Shown here: in pieces, positions 9,349-18,395 of the stretch
How positions within the stretch are numbered: position 1 is the stretch's first letter
Layout: each line of letters starts with the position of its first letter
From: an uncultured Jannaschia sp.
Lineage (GTDB): Bacteria; Pseudomonadota; Alphaproteobacteria; Rhodobacterales; Rhodobacteraceae
DNA length: 64,000 bases
Assembly: GCF_947503795.1 (NCBI RefSeq)
Contig: NZ_CANNEZ010000001.1
Coordinates: forward strand, 1,169,001 to 1,233,000
Reading direction: 5' to 3'
Translations under genes and position numbers: made by a program
Notes under the pieces: model-generated
The model's input: only the letters and a program-made list of their open reading frames with translations
Told to the model about the DNA's origin: nothing
The model's database searches: none

Positions 9349-9980
9349 TGCGCGCCCTCGTGACCGGTGCGAATCGCGGCATCGGCGCTGCGCTGATGAC
9401 GGAAGGCGCCGCGCGCGGTCATGCGATGGTCGGCACCTCGCGGGCGGGTGCGGACGGGCTGATGCGGCTCGATGTGACCGATACCTGTCTCCAGACCGCC
9501 TGCGCCTCGGCCACGGGACCTCTCGACGCGGTGATCTGCAACGCGGGCGTCTATCTCGACAAGAACCGCGATCTGATGTCTCTCAACGCCGCCACCCTGA
9601 ATGCGACTTTCCAGGCCAACGTGACGGGCGTGTTCCTGACCGTGCAGGCGCAACTGGCCAACCTGTCCGAAGGGGGGCGGATCGCCATCATTGCCTCCCA
9701 GATGGGGTCGAGCGCGCGGGCCGGGGGCAACGCCTTCGCATATCGCGCCTCGAAGGCGGCGGCTCTCAATCTCGGCCGCAGCCTCGCGGTGGCGCTGGCC
9801 CCGAAGGGCATCGCCGTGGGCATTTACCACCCCGGCTGGGTCCGCACCGAGATGGGGGGCGACAACGCGGATATCGATGTCGCGACCTCCGCGCGGGGCC
9901 TCTGGGACCGCATCGAAGCCCTGACCCTCGACGACAGCGGAGCGTTCCTCTCCTATGACGGCACCGCGCTTGCGTTCTAG
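9348..9980 (+). CDS. Short-chain dehydrogenase (C-factor/carbonyl reductase-like)
   Basis: This short SDR has 210 residues. The NADP motif TGANRGIGAAL lies at residues 6-16, the CNAGV segment follows the fourth strand, and the YRASK active-site motif is present with the serine in IASQMGSS. The compact length fits the C-signal/carbonyl reductase subgroup. Its substrate is unknown. Its start overlaps the DUF1178 stop (TGATG) and its 3' end overlaps modA by 26 bases, so it belongs to the same transcript, although a link to molybdate is not established. Confidence 0.85.
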   Translation: MRALVTGANRGIGAALMTEGAARGHAMVGTSRAGADGLMRLDVTDTCLQTACASATGPLDAVICNAGVYLDKNRDLMSLNAATLNATFQANVTGVFLTVQAQLANLSEGGRIAIIASQMGSSARAGGNAFAYRASKAAALNLGRSLAVALAPKGIAVGIYHPGWVRTEMGGDNADIDVATSARGLWDRIEALTLDDSGAFLSYDGTALAF

Positions 9981-10719
9981 GCCCACGCGCCGCGCGCTGC
10001 TCGGGGCGGCGGGGGCCGTTCTGGCCGCGCCCCGGCTCGCGCGGGCGGGCGCGGATCTCGTGACCCTTGCCGCCGCCAGCCTGAAGCCGGCGCTCGACGC
10101 GGTGCTCGACCGCTGGGACGGGTCGGTGCGGGTCAGCTATCTCGGCTCAGGCGCGGCCGCGCGGCAGGTGGCGGCCGGCGCGCCGGTGGACCTCGTGATC
10201 CTCGCGGCCGTCGATTGGATGGACTGGCTGGCGGGGCAGGGCGTGCTGGCCGGACCGCCGGTACCGGTCGCGGGCAACCGCCTGATCCTCGTTGGGCCGC
10301 CGGGATCGCCGCCGCTCGCATTGGACCGGGCCGCCGTGCTCGACCGTCTGGGCGACGGGCGCTTCGCGATCGGCGACCCGATGTCGGTGCCCGCCGGGCG
10401 CTATGGCCAGCAGGCGCTCGAGACGCTGGGCCTCTGGGACGCGATCCGCCCGCGCGCCGTGCTGACCGAGAATGTGCGTGCTGCACTCGCCCATGTCGTG
10501 CGGGGCGATCTGGCGATGGGTGTGGTCTATGGATCGGATGCAGAGGGCAGCGCGGTCGCGACGCTCGCGACCTTTCCGCCCGCGTCGCATGCGCCGATCA
10601 CCTATCCGGCGGCGATCCCGGTCGGCGCAGGGCCGGACGCGGCGGCGCTCCGCACGCATATCGTCGGAGCCTCGGACATCTTCGCGGCCAAGGGCTTCGC
10701 GCCCGCGCCCATCGCGTGA
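9955..10719 (+). CDS. modA: Molybdate ABC transporter substrate-binding protein ModA
   Basis: This periplasmic oxyanion-binding protein of 254 residues delivers molybdate or tungstate to ModB. The N-terminus has RPTRRALLGAAGAVLAAP and a likely cleavage after ARA, a twin-arginine-like export signal that is unusual for ModA. The mature part has the ModA features AAASLKPALD, the SGAAARQVAAGAPVDL anion pocket, and GDPMSVPAGRYGQQALE. The gene starts 26 bases inside the SDR and shares GTGA with modB, so modABC form one translationally coupled operon. Confidence 0.9.
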   Translation: MTAPRLRSRPTRRALLGAAGAVLAAPRLARAGADLVTLAAASLKPALDAVLDRWDGSVRVSYLGSGAAARQVAAGAPVDLVILAAVDWMDWLAGQGVLAGPPVPVAGNRLILVGPPGSPPLALDRAAVLDRLGDGRFAIGDPMSVPAGRYGQQALETLGLWDAIRPRAVLTENVRAALAHVVRGDLAMGVVYGSDAEGSAVATLATFPPASHAPITYPAAIPVGAGPDAAALRTHIVGASDIFAAKGFAPAPIA

Positions 10720-11408
10720 TCGATCTGCCGCCCGAGGCATGGGAGGCACTGGCGCTTTCGCTCCGCGTGTCGATGGTGGCGACGCTGGCCGCGCTGCCGC
10801 CCGCGATCTGGGTCGCGCATCTGCTGGCGCGGGGACGCTTCGGGGGCCGAGGGCTGCTGGATGCGGTGGTTCACCTGCCGCTGGTCCTGCCGCCGGTCGT
10901 CACGGGCTATGCGCTTCTTCTCCTCTTCTCCCGCGCCGGGCCCATCGGCGGCCTGCTCGAGCCGCTGGGCCTCGGGATCGCTTTTCGCTGGACGGGGGCC
11001 GCGCTGGCCGCCGGGATCATGGCCTTCCCGCTCATCGTCCGCGCCATCCGGCTGGCGATCGAGGCGGTCGATCCCGCGTTGGAGGAGGCGGCGGCGACGC
11101 TTGGGGCCTCGCGCTGGCGCATCTGGTGGACGATCACCCTGCCGCTCGCCGCGCCGGGCCTTCTCGCGGGGGCCACGCTCGGGTTCGCCAAGGCGTTCGG
11201 CGAGTTCGGTGCGACCATCACCTTCGTCGCCTCCATCCCCGGCGAGACGCGGACGCTCCCGGCGGCGATCTACGCGTTCCTGCAGGTGCCTGACGGCGAT
11301 GCGGGGTTGCGCGGACTGGTCCTGATCGCGGTGGGCGTTTCGGTCGCGGCGGTCCTCGTGTCGAACTGGCTGGCCCCGCGCGTCGCGGCCCGGATTGCCG
11401 GTCGATGA
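10716..11408 (+). CDS. modB: Molybdate ABC transporter permease ModB
   Basis: This 230-residue inner-membrane permease has about five to six membrane segments. The ABC-permease coupling loop, which docks to ModC, is visible at EEAAATLGASRWRIWW. The GTG start at 10716 overlaps the modA stop as GTGA. The stop overlaps modC as ATGA. It forms the membrane channel for molybdate uptake with ModA and ModC. Length and motif fit ModB/CysT-family permeases. Confidence 0.9.
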   Translation: MIDLPPEAWEALALSLRVSMVATLAALPPAIWVAHLLARGRFGGRGLLDAVVHLPLVLPPVVTGYALLLLFSRAGPIGGLLEPLGLGIAFRWTGAALAAGIMAFPLIVRAIRLAIEAVDPALEEAAATLGASRWRIWWTITLPLAAPGLLAGATLGFAKAFGEFGATITFVASIPGETRTLPAAIYAFLQVPDGDAGLRGLVLIAVGVSVAAVLVSNWLAPRVAARIAGR

Positions 11409-12439
11409 CGCTCTCGGTCGACATTCGCCACCGGATCGAGGGCTTCACGCTCGACGCGGCCTTCGACGCGCCAGGCGGCGTGACGGCGCTGTTCGGCCCG
11501 TCAGGCGCGGGCAAGACGACGCTCGCCCGCGCGGTGGCGGGTCTGTTGCCGATCGACGCGGCGCGGATCGCGGTGGGGGACAGGGTACTGTCCGATGCAC
11601 GGACCACTCTGCCGCCGCAGGCGCGACGCATCGGCTACGTCTTTCAGGAGCCGCGTCTCTTTCCCCATCTGAGCGTGCGCGCCAACCTGCTCTATGGCGC
11701 GCCTGCCGGGGCCGATCCGGCCGCCATGGCCGCGATGCTGGATATCGCGAACCTGCTCGACCGGCGTCCCGGCGGCCTTTCGGGGGGCGAGGCGGCGCGG
11801 GTCGCCATCGGTCGGGCGCTGCTCCGCGACCCGGACCTCCTGATCCTTGACGAGCCGCTCGCCGCGCTCGATGCCACCCGGCGCGCGGCGATCCTGCCCT
11901 ATCTCGAGCGCATGCGCGGTCGGGGCACGCCCATCCTCTATATCAGCCACGCGATGGACGAGGTCGTGCGGCTGGCCGACACGCTTGTCCTGCTCGACGG
12001 TGGGCGCGTCGTGCGCGCCGGGCCGGTGGCCGAGGTGCTGGCCGATCCGGGCGCGACCGCGGCGCTGGGTCCGGGCCAGGTGGGAACGCTGCTCGACGGG
12101 CGCGTCACCGCGCGGGGCGGGGGGCTGGCGACGGTCGAGACTGCCATCGGCGCGTTGCGCATCGCGGCCGATCTGCCGGGCGACCGCCTGCGCTTCCGCA
12201 TCCGGGCCGAGGACGTGACGGTCGCGATCACCGAGCCCACGGGCCTGTCCGCGCGGAACGTCATGGCCGGGCGCGTGGCGTCGGTGGAGCCGCTGGGCGA
12301 GGCGATCCTCCTCGGGCTGTCCGTCGGGCAGGGTCGGCTCTTGGCGCAGGTGACGCCGGAGGCGGTGGCCGTTCTGGACCTGGCACCCGGTCGCGAGATC
12401 TGGGCGATCGTGAAGGCCAGCGGCGTCGGCTCGGCCTAG
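11405..12439 (+). CDS. modC: Molybdate ABC transporter ATP-binding protein ModC
   Basis: This 344-residue ATPase energises molybdate import. Walker A is GPSGAGKTT (residues 31-39), the signature is LSGGEAARVAIGRALL, Walker B is LLILDEPLAALD, and the switch histidine lies in YISHAMDEV. After about residue 230 comes an oxyanion-binding TOBE/MOP region (VTARGGGLATVETAIG, GRVASVEPLGEAILL), as in ModC. Its stop shares the palindromic CTAG at 12436 with the convergent DUF2244 gene. Confidence 0.92.
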   Translation: MTLSVDIRHRIEGFTLDAAFDAPGGVTALFGPSGAGKTTLARAVAGLLPIDAARIAVGDRVLSDARTTLPPQARRIGYVFQEPRLFPHLSVRANLLYGAPAGADPAAMAAMLDIANLLDRRPGGLSGGEAARVAIGRALLRDPDLLILDEPLAALDATRRAAILPYLERMRGRGTPILYISHAMDEVVRLADTLVLLDGGRVVRAGPVAEVLADPGATAALGPGQVGTLLDGRVTARGGGLATVETAIGALRIAADLPGDRLRFRIRAEDVTVAITEPTGLSARNVMAGRVASVEPLGEAILLGLSVGQGRLLAQVTPEAVAVLDLAPGREIWAIVKASGVGSA

Positions 12440-12948
12440 CCCTTCACGCGACCCAGAGCGCGCAGGATGCGCCGTTCCAAGCCCCGACGCTCCGCCGGGG
12501 TCAGGAAGGCGCCGATCTCGACCGCACGGGGTCCGCCTTCGAGCGTGAGGTAATCCTCGACCGTGCCGACCTTCTCGTGCCGCTCGACGCGGATCCAGTA
12601 GGGATTGGCCTGCCAGTCGCGGGTGCTGCCGTCGGGGTCGCGCCGCTCCAGCCGCGCGGCTTCGGGCGTCAGGACGAGATGTTCGAGGATGTCGCGGTCG
12701 CGCCATGACCGTGTGAGCCCCAGCCAGAGCAGGCCCAGCGCCGCGAGGCAGAAGGGGAGCACACCCCAGAGCACGGCCGTCCCGATCAGCCCGACCATCG
12801 GAATGCAGAGCATCGCGAAGGTCGCTCCGATCATCCAGACGAAGCCAGTGCCCGTCATCGACTGGTGCGGCCAGAGCTCCAGCTCAAGCACGGAGGCCCC
12901 GGAGTGATCCGGGGCCTCGGCGCTGTCATGGATGACGTGGATGGGCAT
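12436..12948 (-). CDS. DUF2244 membrane protein
   Basis: This 170-residue protein has two adjacent hydrophobic segments (about residues 36-73). A cytoplasmic C-terminal part includes EHLVLTPEAARLERR and DWQANPYWIRVE, the DUF2244 pattern. The family is often found beside cytochrome oxidase genes in alphaproteobacteria and its function is not established. Here its ATG overlaps the ctaD stop by one base (TGATG), so it is translated together with oxidase subunit I. The region further upstream in the same frame is a shadow of ctaD. Confidence 0.85.
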   Translation of the reverse strand: MPIHVIHDSAEAPDHSGASVLELELWPHQSMTGTGFVWMIGATFAMLCIPMVGLIGTAVLWGVLPFCLAALGLLWLGLTRSWRDRDILEHLVLTPEAARLERRDPDGSTRDWQANPYWIRVERHEKVGTVEDYLTLEGGPRAVEIGAFLTPAERRGLERRILRALGRVKG

Positions 12949-14621
12949 CAGTGATGCGGCTGGCGATCCCACATCTCGCGCGTCGGAAGCTCCTCGAAGG
13001 TGTGCTCCGGCGGCGGATTGGGCAGCGTCCATTCCAGCGTGTCCGCATGCTCGCCCCAATAGGCGTTCTCGGTCACCTTCCGTCCGGCCATGATCGTGTA
13101 GAACACGACGCCGATGAAGAAGAGGAACGAGGCGAAGGACAGGAACGCCCCCCAGCTCGACACCGCGTTCCAGAGCGCGAAGGCGTCCGGGTAGTCGATA
13201 TAGCGGCGCGGCATGCCCTGACGGCCAAGGAAGTGCTGCGGGAAGAACGTCAGGTTCGCGCCGATGAAGAACGTCCAGAAGTGCAGCCTGCCCGCCCATT
13301 CCGGGTATTGCCGGCCCGACATCTTGCCGATCCAGTAATAGATTCCCGCGAAGATGCCGAACACGGCCCCGAGGCTCATCACGTAGTGGAAGTGCGCCAC
13401 GACGTAATAGGTGTCGTGATAGGCCCGGTCGATGCCCGCCTGGGACAGGACGATGCCGGTCACGCCGCCCACGGTGAAGAGGAAGATGAACCCGATCGCA
13501 AAGAGCATCGGCGTCTTGAAGCTGATCGAGCCGCCCCACATCGTCGCGATCCACGAGAAGATCTTCACGCCCGTGGGCACCGCGATGATCATCGTGGCCA
13601 CCATGAAGTAGGCCTGCTGCGTCAGCGACATGCCCACGGTGTACATGTGGTGCGCCCAGACGACGAAGCCCAGGCCGCCGATGGCGATCATGGCGTAAAC
13701 CATCGGCAGGTAGCCGAAGATCGGCTTCTTCGAGAAGGTGCTGACGATGTGGCTGACGATGCCGAAGGCCGGCAGGACCACGATGTAGACCTCGGGGTGA
13801 CCGAAGAACCACAGGATGTGCTGGTAGAGCACGGGGTCGCCGCCACCCGCCGGGTCGAAGAACGTCGTCCCGAAGTTTCGGTCCGTCAGCAGCATGGTGA
13901 TGGCACCGGCGAGGACCGGCAGCGCCAGAAGGATCAGCCACGCGGTCACGAAGATCGACCAGGCGAAGAGCGGCACCTTGTGCAGCGTCATGCCCGGTGC
14001 GCGCATGTTGAGGAACGTGGTGATGATGTTGATCGCCCCGAGGATGGACGATGCGCCCGAGACGTGGACCGCGAAGATCGCGATGTCCGTGGACATGCCG
14101 GCCTCGGTCGTCGACAGCGGCGGGTAGAGCACCCAGCCGATGCCAGAACCCGACTGGCCGTTGCCGCCCGGCACCAGGACCGACAGCACGGCCAGCGACG
14201 TGCCCGCCACGAAGAGCCAGAAGCTGAGGTTGTTAAGCCGCGGGAACGCCATGTCCGGCGCGCCGATATGCAGCGGCATGAAGTAGTTGCCGAAGCCCCC
14301 GAAGAGCGCGGGGATCACCACGAAGAACATCATCAGGATGCCGTGGCCGGTGATCAGGACGTTCCAGAGATGTCCGTTCGGGGTGCAGTCCCCGGCAGCG
14401 GCGGCCGTCAGGCGCGCGCCTTCCATGCACATGTACTGCACGCCCGGATCCATGAGCTCCATGCGCATGTAGACCGTGAAGGCGACCGAGATGAACCCGG
14501 CGAGGCCCGACACGAAGAGATACAGGATCCCGATGTCCTTGTGGTTCGTGGACATGAACCAGCGCGTGAAGAAGCCGGGCTTCTCGTGATTGTCCTGGCC
14601 CGAGATGGCGGCGTCAGCCAT
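12948..14621 (-). CDS. ctaD: Cytochrome c oxidase subunit I (aa3-type)
   Basis: This 557-residue catalytic subunit of the respiratory heme-copper oxidase reduces oxygen and pumps protons. It begins near [13 protein letters not shown] and has about 12 membrane segments. Visible landmarks are the D-channel entrance ([16 protein letters not shown]), the CuB site with the His-Tyr crosslink ([10 protein letters not shown]), the K-channel lysine in GVKIFSW, and the heme ligands in [12 protein letters not shown]. This set identifies the A-type family. AGGAG lies 9 bases before the chosen ATG. Genes for subunits II and III are not in the window, as is common for the split ctaD of this group. Confidence 0.96.
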   Translation of the reverse strand: MADAAISGQDNHEKPGFFTRWFMSTNHKDIGILYLFVSGLAGFISVAFTVYMRMELMDPGVQYMCMEGARLTAAAAGDCTPNGHLWNVLITGHGILMMFFVVIPALFGGFGNYFMPLHIGAPDMAFPRLNNLSFWLFVAGTSLAVLSVLVPGGNGQSGSGIGWVLYPPLSTTEAGMSTDIAIFAVHVSGASSILGAINIITTFLNMRAPGMTLHKVPLFAWSIFVTAWLILLALPVLAGAITMLLTDRNFGTTFFDPAGGGDPVLYQHILWFFGHPEVYIVVLPAFGIVSHIVSTFSKKPIFGYLPMVYAMIAIGGLGFVVWAHHMYTVGMSLTQQAYFMVATMIIAVPTGVKIFSWIATMWGGSISFKTPMLFAIGFIFLFTVGGVTGIVLSQAGIDRAYHDTYYVVAHFHYVMSLGAVFGIFAGIYYWIGKMSGRQYPEWAGRLHFWTFFIGANLTFFPQHFLGRQGMPRRYIDYPDAFALWNAVSSWGAFLSFASFLFFIGVVFYTIMAGRKVTENAYWGEHADTLEWTLPNPPPEHTFEELPTREMWDRQPHH

Positions 14622-14850
14622 GCGGATGCTCCTGTGGTCTGGTCTGTCGAATCCCCGAATGGCGTCCAGCGCCGGTCGTTCGGGTTGCGTTCTAGAGGGC
14701 CTGCCCCGGCAGGGCAACGACACATTGGGTCGCGGGGGGCGGCGTCCTGTCGCTGGGGCCGGCACGCACCGCGTGGCGGCGGGCAAGGCCGCCGCTAGGC
14801 AGTGCGCGTGTCGCTCAGGGCCCGCCGGTAACCGGGATCGCGGTTCCGGA

Positions 14851-14891
14851 CAAAAGAACTCCGCCGACCGTGGGGGGAGCGGTCGGCGGAG
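14851..14891 (-). terminator. Rho-independent terminator of the pilin-like gene
   Basis: A perfect 12-base inverted repeat (14859-14870 with 14880-14891, 9-base loop) lies just past the stop of the minus-strand pilin-like gene. Read on the minus strand it is followed by a T-rich tract (TTCTTTTG), as expected for an intrinsic terminator. Confidence 0.8.
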
Positions 14892-14918
14892 CGGGGTCGT
14901 CTCGGAATTTCGGTGCGG

Positions 14919-15587
14919 TCAGCGGGTCTTATAGAAACCCACGGAGTCGATATAGGTGCCGACATTGTCGACGGCCCCGGTCTCGCGCAGCTCGAGCGTA
15001 TTGGTGCCGTCGCCGGTGCCGCCGGTGACGTCGAATTCATAGGTCTGCCAGACGTTCTCGCCCGGTGCGGCCACGCCGACGAACTCGCCGCCCCAATAGA
15101 CCTCGACGGCGTTGTTGCCGATTATGTCGGTGGCGGCGAAGGCGATGCGGTAGGGCTCGTCGGCCTCTGCGTTGTCGAACGTCTGTGTGATCTGGAGGTT
15201 GCCGGGCGACTCGCCCATGTCGAGGAACCAGCTTCCGTCATGGACATCGGCGCCGCGGTAGCCGTCCCACTTGATCTCGAAGTTGAGGCCGTTCGCTTCG
15301 GTCCAGCCTTCGATCGACTCGGCATCGAAGCCCCAGCTCGCGGTTGGCAGGCCGAGCACGGTCTCGAAGGAGCCGTTGTTGATGTCGACGGTCAGATAAT
15401 CCTCGTCGCTTTCGCCGGTTACGGCTTCGGAGACGGTCGAGGCGAAGACCTGCGTGCCGCCGTTGACGAGGCCGCTGGACGCGATGGCGAGGGCTGCGCC
15501 GAGCGCGGTCAGAAGCACCCACTCGACGGTGACGGTGCCGTCTTCGCGGCGCAGGAAGCGGCGGATGGCAAGAGGCGTGGCAGACAT
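14919..15587 (-). CDS. Flp-type pilin-like protein fused to a lectin-like beta domain
   Basis: This 222-residue protein has two parts. Residues 1-40 look like a type IVb (Flp/Tad) prepilin: a basic leader (RRFLRRED), Gly17 as cleavage site, Glu22 at +5 and a hydrophobic helix (WVLLTALGAALAIA). Flp pilins normally end soon afterwards. Here about 160 more residues follow, acidic and beta-rich, with NGSFE, DGSWFLDM, ITQTF and a terminal SVGFYKTR, resembling DUF642 or carbohydrate-binding jelly-roll domains. It is probably exported, cleaved by a prepilin peptidase and either incorporated in or anchored by the helix. No Tad assembly genes are nearby. A strong terminator follows. Function is inferred. 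Confidence 0.75.
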   Translation of the reverse strand: MSATPLAIRRFLRREDGTVTVEWVLLTALGAALAIASSGLVNGGTQVFASTVSEAVTGESDEDYLTVDINNGSFETVLGLPTASWGFDAESIEGWTEANGLNFEIKWDGYRGADVHDGSWFLDMGESPGNLQITQTFDNAEADEPYRIAFAATDIIGNNAVEVYWGGEFVGVAAPGENVWQTYEFDVTGGTGDGTNTLELRETGAVDNVGTYIDSVGFYKTR

Positions 15588-15677
15588 AAGGATCGTCCGA
15601 TTCGGGTCAGGTGGCAGGGCGTTAACCGTCTCTTTGCCAGCCGACCGGGGCGAAGCTTCGCAGGAATCGTGACGTTC

Positions 15678-16352
15678 CTAAGGCAAGGCGTCGCCACCCA
15701 TCCGCGCCAGCGCGACCGGCATGCTCCGCCGCAACGCGTCGTCGAGGTCGCCCATCGTCACCGGCAGGCCCAGATCGACCAGCGACGTCACACCGTGCCC
15801 GCTGATGCCGCAGGGGACGATTCCGTCGAAATGGCCGAGATCGGGCTCCACGTTGATCGAGAGCCCATGAAAGCTGACCCATTTGCGCAGCCGGATACCG
15901 ATGGCCGCGATCTTGTCCTCGCGCGGGGTGCCATCGGGCAGGGGCGGCTTGTCGGGCCGCGGGACCCAGACGCCGACCCGGCCCGCGCGAATCTCCCCCC
16001 GGATGCCAAATTCGGCCAGCGTGTCGATCACCCAGGCTTCCAGCGCGGCCACGAAGGCCCGCACGTCATGCCCGCGCGCGCCCACGTCGAGCATCGTGTA
16101 GACGACGCGCTGGCCCGGCCCGTGATAGGTGTACTGCCCGCCGCGCCGCGCCTCGTGGACGGGAAAGCGGTCGGGATCGACGAGATCCTCGATCCGCGCG
16201 CTGGTCCCGGCGGTGTAGAGCGGCGGATGCTCCAGAAGCCACAGCGCCTCGGCCGCCGTCCCGGCACGGATACCCGCGACGCGCGTCTCCATCTCGGCCA
16301 GCGCGGTCTCGTAGGGCACGGGGGCCGGGGAGGTGATCCATTCGGGCAGCAT
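15678..16352 (-). CDS. lipB: Lipoyl(octanoyl) transferase LipB
   Basis: This enzyme transfers octanoate from acyl carrier protein to lipoyl domains of 2-oxoacid dehydrogenases and the glycine cleavage system. It has 224 residues. The signature [12 protein letters not shown] lies at 70-81, Lys147 lies in the [12 protein letters not shown] segment, and Cys181 ([13 protein letters not shown]) provides the acyl-cysteine intermediate. The ATG at 16352 starts the typical MLPEWI region; the longer in-frame extension would run towards the tRNA. The gene is divergent from tRNA-Leu. Confidence 0.93.
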   Translation of the reverse strand: MLPEWITSPAPVPYETALAEMETRVAGIRAGTAAEALWLLEHPPLYTAGTSARIEDLVDPDRFPVHEARRGGQYTYHGPGQRVVYTMLDVGARGHDVRAFVAALEAWVIDTLAEFGIRGEIRAGRVGVWVPRPDKPPLPDGTPREDKIAAIGIRLRKWVSFHGLSINVEPDLGHFDGIVPCGISGHGVTSLVDLGLPVTMGDLDDALRRSMPVALARMGGDALP

Positions 16353-16459
16353 CGGGTGCGGTCTAGGCGGCGCGGGCCGTCGGGGGAAGGGGGGCGAGAT
16401 TTCCACTTTCCTTCCTCCTGCGGCTTCGCTAATCCCCCGCCACGGCCCAAGGGCGTCAC

Positions 16460-16546
16460 GCGGTCGTGGCGGAATTGGTAGACGCGCAGCGTTGAGGTCG
16501 CTGTGGGGTAACACCCGTGGAAGTTCGAGTCTTCTCGACCGCACCA
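16460..16546 (+). tRNA. tRNA-Leu (anticodon GAG)
   Basis: This 87-base class II tRNA has an acceptor stem GCGGTCG (16460-16466) pairing exactly with CGACCGC (16536-16542). The anticodon loop TTGAGGT gives anticodon GAG, for CTC and CTT leucine codons. A long variable arm and the GTTCGAGTC T-loop region are present. The CCA end is encoded (16544-16546). A strong terminator follows. Confidence 0.95.
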
Positions 16547-16566
16547 CCGCCCTCGAGGTCCATGAC

Positions 16567-16599
16567 ACGCCGCCCCATCGGGGCGGCGTTCGTCGTTCT
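16567..16599 (+). terminator. Rho-independent terminator after tRNA-Leu
   Basis: A perfect 10-base stem (16567-16576 with 16580-16589) closes a 3-base loop and is followed by the T-rich TCGTCGTTCT. It lies 21 bases past the encoded CCA and should end the tRNA transcript. Confidence 0.8.
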
Positions 16600-16624
16600 G
16601 GGGGACGGTCGGGGACGAATCCGA

Positions 16625-17497
16625 TCAGGCCGTGCGCGGCTTGAAGAGGCGGAACGCCGGTCGCGTCTCGGTCAGCTTGATCTCGCCATGACGCTGGTTG
16701 CCCAGGGCGAGCGTCGCCTCGCGCAGGACCTCGATGCCGTCATGGGCGTCCTTCGGGAGCGCGGCACCGTCGATCGGGCGTCCGACGGTGACGTGGTAGG
16801 GTTGCACGTCCTTGTTGAGCGTCTCGTGGAAGAGCGTGATGTCCCGCAGCGTCGGGTGGATCGCGTCGAAGCCGTAGAACATCGCCGAATTGCGCGCACG
16901 GATGTGGACGGGGATCACCGGCAGCTCGAACTTGCGGGCGATCATCGCCGCACTCGCCATCCATTCGCGCTCGTGCAGGCGCAGGCCGCGGCGCTTTGCC
17001 AGGCGGCCGGCGGGGAAGATCACACCCAGACGCCCGGCCTCGAGCGCGCGACGGGTCGCGGCCATCGTCTCGCGGGTCTTCGAGACGCTCCGCTTCTCCT
17101 CGCGCCACTCGACCGGGACGATGATGTCCTCGAATTGCGGCAGCACGCGCAGAATGTCGCTGTTGGCGTAGTAGAACGCGTCCGCGCGACGCCGCATCAG
17201 AAGGTCTTGAAGGATGATGCCGTCGGCGATGCCGGTCGGATGGTTCGCCACGATCAGCGCGGGGCCGGACCGCGGCACGTGATCCAGCCCGTCCGAGGTC
17301 ACCCGGCGGGCGATGCGGCGGGCGAGGTCCGCCATGATCGCATCGACCGGCAGGTCGAGGTAATGCGTCCCGATCTCGACCGACCGCTCATACGCCAGAA
17401 GACGCCCCAGCACGGTCCACGCGGCCCGCGACGTCAGGCTGCGATCGAACAGCCAGGGCGCGCGTTCGGCGATCAGCGGGTCGAGTCGGTCCTTCAT
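16625..17497 (-). CDS. Lysophospholipid acyltransferase-family protein (PlsC/OlsA-like)
   Basis: This 290-residue acyltransferase has the active-site motif [10 protein letters not shown], with His86 and Asp92 in a histidine-x5-aspartate form. A substrate-binding [14 protein letters not shown] block corresponds to the EGTR motif of glycerolipid acyltransferases, and [11 protein letters not shown] follows. The family transfers acyl chains to lysophospholipids or lyso-ornithine lipid at the inner membrane. No obvious membrane helix is present. A G/C hairpin (17562-17576) lies between this gene and the SDR upstream, so it may have its own promoter. The exact lipid substrate is unknown. Confidence 0.82.
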   Translation of the reverse strand: MKDRLDPLIAERAPWLFDRSLTSRAAWTVLGRLLAYERSVEIGTHYLDLPVDAIMADLARRIARRVTSDGLDHVPRSGPALIVANHPTGIADGIILQDLLMRRRADAFYYANSDILRVLPQFEDIIVPVEWREEKRSVSKTRETMAATRRALEAGRLGVIFPAGRLAKRRGLRLHEREWMASAAMIARKFELPVIPVHIRARNSAMFYGFDAIHPTLRDITLFHETLNKDVQPYHVTVGRPIDGAALPKDAHDGIEVLREATLALGNQRHGEIKLTETRPAFRLFKPRTA

Positions 17498-17632
17498 GGT
17501 GCACCTTGGATCGGGCAGACGTGACGGGATCGTGACGCTTCGTCCTTCATGTGCTGAAATAGGGGGCAGGTCCCCCCGTTTCTACCGCAAATTGAGTCGC
17601 TCGCACCCGCAGGCCGCCCATTGCCGACGGGT

Positions 17633-18364
17633 TCACCGTCCGCCCGAGACGTCTAGCACGGTGTCCGTGACGTAGCCGGCATGATCCGAGAGAAGCCAGA
17701 GAATGGCGCGCGCGACCTCCTCGGCGGTGCCCGCGCGGCCCATCGGTACGGTGGGGCCCAGCCGGTCGACGCGATCCGCCTGACCGCCCTTGCCGTGGAT
17801 CGGGGTCGCGATGATGCCGGGGCGGACGGCCGTCACGCGGATACCCTCGGGCGCGAGTTCCTGCGCAAGGCCCTTGGAGAACACCTCGAGCCCGCCCTTG
17901 GTGGCCGCGTAATCTGCGTACTGCCCGGGCGATCCGAACCGTACGGCGGCCGACGAGACGTTTACGATGGCCGCCCCAGACTTCATGCGCCGGACCGCGC
18001 CCCCCGCCACGAGGATCGGCGAGGTCAGGTTGATCGCCACCATCCGGGCCACGCGGGCTGGGGTGAACTCCGTGGCGCGGGCGGCTGCATCCACGATGCC
18101 CGCGTTGTTCACGAGGCCGTCCAGGCGGTCGAATTCCGCATCGAATGCCTCGAAGAGCGGTGCGACGTTCTCGGGATCGCCCAGATCGGCTTGCAGGATT
18201 GCGACGCGCGCACCGGCCGCGCGGCAGGCTTCGGTCGTGTCCTTCACCCCCTGGACGTTGGCATTGTAGTGCAGCGCAAGGTCGTGATCCGTCGCGGCCA
18301 GGCGCGCTGTCGCGGCCCCGATGCCCGAGGATGCGCCGGTGATGAGCAGGGTCTTCCGGGTCAT
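17633..18364 (-). CDS. SDR-family oxidoreductase
   Basis: This classical short-chain dehydrogenase has 243 residues. It has TGASSGIGAAT near the N-terminus, NNAGIV, the serine in NVSSAAV, the YAATK active-site motif and the C-terminal VLDVSGG. The sequence is close to enoyl/3-oxoacyl-reductase-type SDRs, but the substrate cannot be read. It lies 31 bases after pepN on the same strand and is likely co-transcribed with it. Confidence 0.88.
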   Translation of the reverse strand: MTRKTLLITGASSGIGAATARLAATDHDLALHYNANVQGVKDTTEACRAAGARVAILQADLGDPENVAPLFEAFDAEFDRLDGLVNNAGIVDAAARATEFTPARVARMVAINLTSPILVAGGAVRRMKSGAAIVNVSSAAVRFGSPGQYADYAATKGGLEVFSKGLAQELAPEGIRVTAVRPGIIATPIHGKGGQADRVDRLGPTVPMGRAGTAEEVARAILWLLSDHAGYVTDTVLDVSGGR

Positions 18365-18395
18365 GTCGTCTCCGTTTCCATCCGGGCCGTGCGCG

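Noticed and set aside
12951-14798. Long plus-strand frame opposite ctaD
   Set aside because: Antisense of an unmistakable cytochrome oxidase gene; composition is typical of GC-rich shadow frames.
17562-17576. GGGGG/CCCCC hairpin between the acyltransferase and the SDR
   Set aside because: The stem has only 5 pairs and the following T-rich tract is on the plus strand, where no gene ends, so a terminator call is weak.
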